Positions 58,080-64,000 of a stretch of DNA of 64,000 nt are shown here, piece after piece (the first letter of the stretch is position 1; the number at the start of each line of letters is the position of its first letter). The translations under genes and the position numbers were made by a program. The notes below the pieces were generated by a model. The model made no database searches, was not told the origin of the DNA, and was given only the letters and a program-made list of their open reading frames with translations. This DNA comes from Epiperipatus broadwayi (taxonomy: Eukaryota; Onychophora; Udeonychophora; Euonychophora; Peripatidae): NCBI GenBank assembly GCA_028023455.1, contig JAQFVV010012490.1:618001-682000 (forward strand), given 5' to 3'.

Positions 58080-59760
58080 ATGCATGTGAATCAATGCATA
58101 ATAGGATAAGCAGTGGGAAGAAATTAAATATGTTACTTTCTAAGAGCAAATAATAATGCATTAGACACTTTTTTGTACAGTAATTAATCAGAGACTGTCT
58201 TTTGTGGGTGTGTGCGTATAAAAAGTTACATTCCTTTTTAAATAGAAAATAGGAGTCCATTTTAGCCTTTTTGTGATCTTAATTAATCAGACACTGATTT
58301 GAAATCAAAGTCAATTAGATTACAACTTCCACAAAATTTAAAAATTCAAACAAAATTTACAAGTTACCTTACTTTTTTAATAAAAAATAAAAGTACATTT
58401 TACCCTTTTTTGGACAGTAATTAATCAGACATTGTGTTTTGAGGGGAAAAAATAAATTAGATTGCAATTTACTCACTAAAGTTGATAATTATAACAAACT
58501 ATTAAATTGAAAGCCAACTCCAGTGTCTGGCAATTGCCAATTTTCAGAGTTCGAAGCAATCATCTTACTTGTCTCGGATGACTTCTAGTGGATACGTTAC
58601 TTTCATCGGGATCTTCTAAATAGTGCTGAGCCACACCCTAAAATCCAATTTGTGAGGTTTACAGTCCTGATGGAACAGTGAAGACACCATTAAAACTATT
58701 AGAAGGTACCAGTAGGTCAGTTCACATGAAAAAAAAAAAAGTTGGATATGAAAACTTCAATTATTTAGACATGATGCAGTCAACACACCCTCACATGATA
58801 CTGTAGTGAAAATAGACAAGCCAGCATTATGATAAAGTGCATAACACAAGCAACTACAGCAGCCAATGAAGGCATTTTTCAGTGCTTTTAGCATAGAAAG
58901 AAGCCACAGTGGTAGCTGGCAGCCAAGTAAACGGACTTTCTGTGTTTTATCATAGGAAGAAGGCTATCTGCTTGGCTGCAGTCTCAGAAACTGCATATTT
59001 CTAGCAATTTAGCTAGAAATAGCACCATCAAGTGGCTGACACAATAGAACAGAACATTACTGTATTAACTTTTAAATATGTTCTAAAATTTTATAAAAAA
59101 TTTAACATTACTCTTAGAAAAATATTTTATTATGTGAAATACTGTATATCAAATCCAGAAAGGATAATAAAGAAAGCGTGAAATGTATGTATTTTCAACA
59201 TAAACTGAAGAAATTTTATTAATATTACATGATATGGAAAAACGGCTATTGGCATAATTTAAAATTTAGTTAAAAATTTTATTTTTGTAAATATGATCAT
59301 GTACAGCACTCAGAAATAGAAAATAGTTACTAGAATATTGTAAAATGTATTAAATTCATGAATTTTAATGTTTTTTTGTTTGTTTATTTACATTTTTATT
59401 TGTTTGTTTACATTTTTTTTTTGATAATATATAATTGAAATCATATACTTAGTTACAACGTAGTTCACAGCTTTACTGCAGAAATAGAAATTTTTTTTAG
59501 ATATTTTCTATGCATATTTTGTTTTGATGATTTTTTTTTTTTTAGATGTTCATATTTAAAAACCATATAGATTATATATTTTCAAATAAGTTATTAGTTT
59601 GTCTTCATCAATTTGCTTAATATGAAACAAATTATAGTCATATATAAATTATATGAGGCATGGTACAAAATACTATAAAGGCTATTATAATTATTTTTGA
59701 ATTACTGTTGCACCATGCTCACATAGTGTTTACTACTATGTGGATGTAATTCAAATTTTT
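58080..59760. other. Non-coding, partly less AT-rich
   Basis: Between 58,520 and 59,040 the sequence is less A/T-rich and includes an A run of 12 (58,729-58,740) and a repeated phrase (AAGAAGCCACAGTGGTAGCTG, and AAGAAGGCTATCTGCTTGGCTG about 60 bases later). It may be an old retroposed copy, but I recognise nothing. The rest is A/T-rich without features. Confidence 0.35.
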
Positions 59761-59781
59761 TTCCCATTAGCACTTATACTT

Positions 59782-59862
59782 ATGGCAGAGGAAAACAATT
59801 CTGGAAGTGAACATCCTATATTCAGTGGATCAGCTAGGATAAATAAATCCTTGATTTTATAA
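59782..59862 (+). other. Short ORF of 26 codons, possible exon
   Basis: After a good acceptor-like TTTTTTTCCCATTAG (ending 59,770), ATG opens MAEENNSGSEHPIFSGSARI and six more residues to a stop at 59,862. Composition is balanced, unlike the flanks. A donor-like GTAAGGTATG lies at about 59,881. It could be a 5' exon with a small upstream ORF, or chance. Confidence 0.25.
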
Positions 59863-60042
59863 TTTTTTTATGAAAAAAGAGTAAGGTATGTTATTATTAT
59901 AATTTATAAAATCATTGCACTATATAAATAGAAATATTAACATATGTTTAAGTTTTCATCTAATAATGACGCATCGTAAATTGTAAAAATTTCGCAAGCG
60001 TCATTAACAAAAATCATATAATAAGTTCCAAATGTTTCAGAT

Positions 60043-60147
60043 TGCGCCATTCATATAGCTTGGGTGAAAAAAGATAGAGTGGATCCATTCTATCTTTTAA
60101 AAAGACTTTATCTTGTGTATGGAAAGGAGAGTATTAATTATAAATAA
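60043..60147 (+). other. Open segment of 34 codons, possible terminal exon
   Basis: It follows an AG at 60,039-60,040 (AATGTTTCAG) and reads CAIHIAWVKKDRVDPFYLLK, then RLYLVYGKESINYK and a stop. The composition is protein-like. Joining it to the donor near 59,881-59,887 gives stops in this frame, so any upstream exon must be elsewhere. The family is not recognised. Confidence 0.25.
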
Positions 60148-60235
60148 TATTCCATTTGTAAAGTGCATGTGCCATGGTGTAAGCTATGTTATTATTAGAA
60201 AAAAGTAACTAAGTAATTCTCGGGTGCATAATATT

Positions 60236-60385
60236 ATGGAATATTTGTTAGTGGTGCTGTCGCTTTTGACTTTTTTCACTCTTATAGTTATCTTGCTGGT
60301 TGGCATTCATTTGGAAAAATCTGAATATTTCAGAGAAAGTATTACAAACAAGTTGACAACTCCTCTAATTAATAGATTTTTTTGA
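60236..60385 (+). CDS. Small ORF, 49-residue predicted membrane protein
   Basis: ATG at 60,236 (context ATTATGG) opens 49 codons to TGA. Residues 4-24 (LLVVLSLLTFFTLIVILLVG) form one strong hydrophobic segment, followed by a polar tail with IHLEKSEYFRESITNKL and ending LINRFF. The arrangement fits a single-pass small membrane protein, and codons use more G and C than the flanks. There is a stop nine codons upstream, so the start is well bounded. It shares strand with two short open segments just upstream (59.78 and 60.04 kb). I know no homologue; chance cannot be excluded at this length. Confidence 0.35.
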   Translation: MEYLLVVLSLLTFFTLIVILLVGIHLEKSEYFRESITNKLTTPLINRFF

Positions 60386-60389
60386 GAGC

Positions 60390-62125
60390 TCAATTGCAAG
60401 ATTATTTATAAACTATTGTTGCTAGCAGTGAGTAAAAAAATTATATATTTTTTTAATATATTTAAATATTTATTATTATTTTTACAAAATGTTTGTGTAA
60501 TTATTATTAAAAAAGAAATATTTTCATGATTATATATTGTTTTTATTCTAATATATTTTATTTTTAAAAATATAAAATTAAGTAGTTCATACTAATGATA
60601 AAAATGAAACTATGATCAGTATCGCTCTGCCAAACATTATGATGCAGAACTTTTGTGATAAATGCAGTTTTAAATTTTAAACAGAAGTTTATAGCTTCGT
60701 AGTGATTGCATTGTTTTTTTGTTTTTTTTTACTGGTAATTCAATAATCTTCCAATTTGTATTATATATGCTACTTTATTTTTTGTTCTATATTTGCAAGA
60801 TTCAAATATGATTTTTTTAGGATGTTTTTCACTTGAAAACTTATATTTCTAATCAATCAAGTACAATTTATTAATCCATAAAAAATCCCTATTTTGTCTT
60901 GTCTGAATAAATGTTTGTCTGCAATGCTGTTTTATTGGTTGTTTTAACTTACTTTATTTTAATTGGTTGCTTTAACAAATTACGAGAATGATAAATTTGA
61001 TAGTGTCCAAAAAAAAAAAAAAAATTAATAAATAACTAACTAACTAAACCATTATATTATAAGGATTTTATGCAAAGAAAGTAATTTTACCCTTTATATT
61101 TAATAATTATTTTTATTATGAAGTATATTTTATGTGAAGAAAGTAATTCTGCCGTTAATAAGAAATACTCAGAAAAATAACAGTACATGTATTTTTAACT
61201 ACAGTACAGAACTGAATAGATATAATATTTAAATCATGAAGGAAATGTGATTACAGTACCTAAATTCATGTTTGAAATGTGATATTTAGTGAGAGAAAAT
61301 AATAGATGTTATAGTACCGTATTTACATTTAGTTTTGGTTAGTGTATAATTGAAGTCATGTAGTTTGATATCACATAATTCACACTAATTTCACTATTAA
61401 TTGTTGTCTCTAATGCTGTCAAATTCACAATATCAAATATAACAGGTATATTTAAAAATTTAAATTTTAATTTAGAGACTTAATTTAATTATGAGCATTT
61501 TATTTTAAGTAAGTAATTCAACAAAGCAAAAAAAAAAAAATGTTAAAGCAACCAATTAAAAAAAAAACAGCCTTTATTTTCACATTTATTTTTATAATAT
61601 TAAAATCTTTTGTTTAATTTACATTAAATCTTAAAAAAAATTGTTAAAGCAACCAATTAAAAAAAAAAGAAAAGATGGCATTTACATAGGCTCAGTACAT
61701 TAAATAAATTCTATAATTATGATAATGTAAAATAATGATACCAATGATGATACAGCCAATGTTAAGGGAAAGCAATGTTTCCATTTGAGAATGGAAAGAG
61801 AATTATTTGTTTTCATAATATTGTACATTAAAATAAAAAATGGTGTATAAACATAATTCTAATATTAAATTGATGTTACATTGCTAATTTAATCATTTGA
61901 TTAATATTAAAGATCCAAAAAGATTTGTACCTTGTTTTAAAAAATAATTCTCTTATATGCTGCTTCTCAAGAATTTTAATTTTACTAAATAGAAAAGGCA
62001 CTATTAATATATTAAAAAAATAATTATAATAATCATGTGTGTTATTACTCAAGAGTTTTTAAGAAGCTTGGACACTAAAACCATAGAAGTAGACTGTGAT
62101 CTAAGGACCATGAGTTCCAAAATCT
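60390..62125. other. AT-rich non-coding sequence
   Basis: Nothing supported. A segment TTAAAGCAACCAATTAAAAA occurs twice (61,542 and 61,643), and its complement TTTTAATTGGTTGCTTTAAC lies at 60,955-60,974, so a short repeat is present in three places. Confidence 0.5.
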
Positions 62126-62129
62126 GCCA

Positions 62130-62147
62130 TTCCCAACCGGTTGGGAA
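62130..62147. promoter_or_regulatory. Perfect 18-bp palindrome with Grainyhead-type core
   Basis: TTCCCAACCGGTTGGGAA is a perfect palindrome whose centre AACCGGTT is the consensus site of Grainyhead/CP2-family factors in animals. It sits at the start of a less A/T-rich stretch (62,100-62,260) that also has GCGGGAAC and several CpG. A regulatory role is inferred. Confidence 0.4.
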
Positions 62148-62149
62148 AG

Positions 62150-63130
62150 CGGGAACATTTTAAAGTAATACGAACAAAATGTGCCGTATTCCGTTCCGTG
62201 TTTGTGATGGTGGGGATCCAAGGTGAGGTCGAGAATATTTGCTTTCAGGTCTCGGTTTGTTTTTCTTTGTTGAACAAAGGTGTTCTTTTCTGGTTGGTGT
62301 GTTAAATTTGGGGTTGTTTCCTTTTATACTCATTCAAAAAATATAAGATTTCCAGGTTTTTCTTTCTGAACAGCAGACAGAAAGAAATAAGTTTTTGTTA
62401 TATAATATTTTAATTATAATCAAACATGAGAAACAATATATTCTATAAGTAGTATTCTTTCAGTTTGGAAACTAAAGTTCTATTTAATGTGTTGTGAACT
62501 TTGGCTTTCTACTTTTCTTCTTCTTTGTCTTCTTTTTTGTGTGGAAGTGGGGGGAAATTCTTTTTATCCATTTTGTTTAGGAGATTTCTCTTTTTTAATC
62601 TTTTTCGGGTTTTGATGTTTGATTTTTATTAAAATAATTAAACTATTTTTATTCGTCCGAATAAAAGAAGTTGTGTTTAGGTGTTTTTTGTGTGGAAGTG
62701 ATAAGTTCTCTTATTAAAGAATTAGTGTTGAAATATGTTAATTTTTGTTGAGAAAATAGGAGAAAATAAAAAAATGAGTCATAGTGGGTTACAAATAAAA
62801 AAGTAATACAACGGCAGTTATGAAATAGCTTTAAATAAATTCGTGTTCTTATCAGGTATTAAGTGATTTGTCTCCAAAAAAGTACGTTGGTCTCTTTGAA
62901 ATCGTGATAGATTCGAATAGATTCTTCGTTCATATCTAATCTTCTTTTCAATTGTATTGGGTTAGGTTGTTTTTTTTGATAATTGTTGTTCTCTCTCACT
63001 GGAAGATTTTGTTGGTTTTAGAAACCTTCCTGTTCAATTTTCTCCTGTGGTGCTATAGTGAAAAGGTTTGTCCTAGAAGAATTACAAGATACCAGATACC
63101 AAATAAATTTTCTTTCATTATTTCGTTTAA
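62150..63130. other. T-rich stretch without recognised gene
   Basis: Slightly less A/T-rich near 62,150-62,320, then T-rich with TTTTGTGTGGAAGTG occurring twice (62,535 and 62,686). It may be promoter or untranslated sequence, or the 5' part of the hAT element that follows. No coding frame is recognisable. Confidence 0.35.
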
Positions 63131-63141
63131 AATTATTAAAA

Positions 63142-63993
63142 ATGGCAAGTCTTAAAGTTAAAGATATCACTTTATTGTCAAGACCTACCGCAATTTACTT
63201 CTTCCTTAAAGATTTAGATCCGAATTAAGATCTTCCTTATTACGAAGTTCGTTGGTTGTCCTCATGTCTAAAGAGCTTCTATCTGATTTTGGAGGAATAA
63301 TATTATTTTTTGAAATGAAAGATGAAAAAAGAAAATATATCAATTATAAAAGATCCATTGTGGGTACAAGCCTAGCATTTTTAATAGATATTACAGCCTC
63401 GATAATCTTAATATTACATTGAGGCAAGTCAATTGTAACGATATGTATGTCTTGCTTTGTCAAAAACAATTTGTTTAAAAATCATTTGCAAAGAACGTTT
63501 TGCGTATTTTCCTACATGTGAGCAGTTAAGCAAATCAAAGTTGCTCGTTTTCATCTCTCAAAATTGAAAAATAAGCGAATTCGATAAACGTTTTGATGAT
63601 TTCAAGGGTTCGAAGAAATTTTTCTCTTTTCACGGGCCATTTGCCTTTAAGTCAAAAAGCTCCGACTTCGATACAACTGGAATTAATTGATTTCCAGAAT
63701 GATTCGATTTTAAAAACCAAATATCGAGAAGTAGGAACTCCGAAAATTTATTCCTATTTAGGTGAAAGATAGGAAATTAAAAAATTTGCTGCCAAATTTT
63801 AAGCTTTTTGGAAGTACATACTTATGTGAGAAATTATTTTCATGATAAATTAAATAAAAACTTACAGATCAAGATTAACTGATAAAATCTATCTGCCATA
63901 ATGAAAATTGCTTGTTCTCAGTCTTTGAATCCAGATATTGAAAAACTAGTAAGAGGAAAACGCTGGCAAGTTTCCAGTAAAAACAATAAATTG
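63142..63993 (+). pseudogene. hAT transposase relic, C-terminal half
   Basis: A decayed frame with at least three shifts. Recognisable in order are YYEVRWLSSC (63,238; the EVRWLSRG motif of ZBED5/SCAND3-like hAT proteins), LAFLIDITASI (63,377; LAFLADI in relatives), FPTCEQL (63,512), and the dimerisation region FKLFGSTYLCEKLF (63,799) then SRLTDKIY/LSAIMKIACSQSLNPDIE and LVRGKRWQVS to a stop at 63,993. The BED finger and first catalytic Asp are missing. MASLKVKDITLLSRP at 63,142 looks like a start but matches no known N-terminus. Terminal repeats were not found; the right one may lie outside the window. Confidence 0.8.
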
Positions 63994-64000
63994 TAGTTTT

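Overview
The window is a very AT-rich (well over 65 % A+T by eye) stretch of an arthropod-like nuclear genome. Intron-bearing exons with canonical GT/AG borders, many poly-A/poly-T runs and a load of decayed retroelements and transposons show it is eukaryotic. The mix of Penelope-like elements (PLEs), RTE-type LINEs, Ty3/Gypsy, mariner, Merlin-like and hAT relics, together with a reticulon-like first exon, fits an arthropod, perhaps a chelicerate; that last step is inference.

Host genes are few. Around 32.07-33.27 kb on the minus strand lie three 5' exons of what looks like a reticulon-type gene: a long acidic first exon (152 codons), an alternative first exon (19 codons) and a shared 36-nt microexon. 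All three join in the same phase, so two N-terminal isoforms are predicted; the reticulon-homology exons were not found in the window. About 365 bp away, head to head, a 39-codon first exon of an unidentified gene starts on the plus strand (33,634). The interval between them holds two CRE-like sites and looks like a bidirectional promoter. A cluster of short open segments at 59.8-60.4 kb, including a 49-codon membrane-type ORF, may be coding.

The rest is mobile DNA. 1.7-2.65 kb: a 966-bp TIR element flanked by TA. 6.3 kb: a Merlin-like transposase scrap. 7.1-9.1 kb: two inverted-dimer repeats. 10-11.3 kb: a LINE relic. 15.2-19.3 kb: two copies of one RTE-type LINE, the longer split by an 837-bp element with 44-bp inverted ends and an 8-bp target duplication. 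21.2-27.4 kb: two PLE copies in inverted orientation, one interrupted by an LTR-like insert that itself carries a second copy of the 966-bp element. 34.4-35.8 kb: another PLE. 37.7-41.0 kb: a Gypsy element (minus) with two LTRs and a decayed gag. 45.7-48.5 kb: a Gypsy pol relic (plus). 51.6-54.8 kb: a LINE interrupted by a mariner. 63.1-64 kb: a hAT transposase relic.

The most interesting part is 48.9-58.1 kb. It holds five sequences that fit a minimal type I hammerhead ribozyme with a self-complementary stem III, plus two weaker ones. One 643-bp insertion (48,914-49,556) has a perfect 12-bp target duplication and carries two hammerheads in direct repeat about 383 nt apart, i.e. about 1.5 tandem copies of a unit that would be released as a roughly 383-nt RNA. 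This is what a metazoan retrozyme copied from a circular RNA should look like. A second element (50,303-50,966) is a near-perfect inverted dimer with a hammerhead in each arm.
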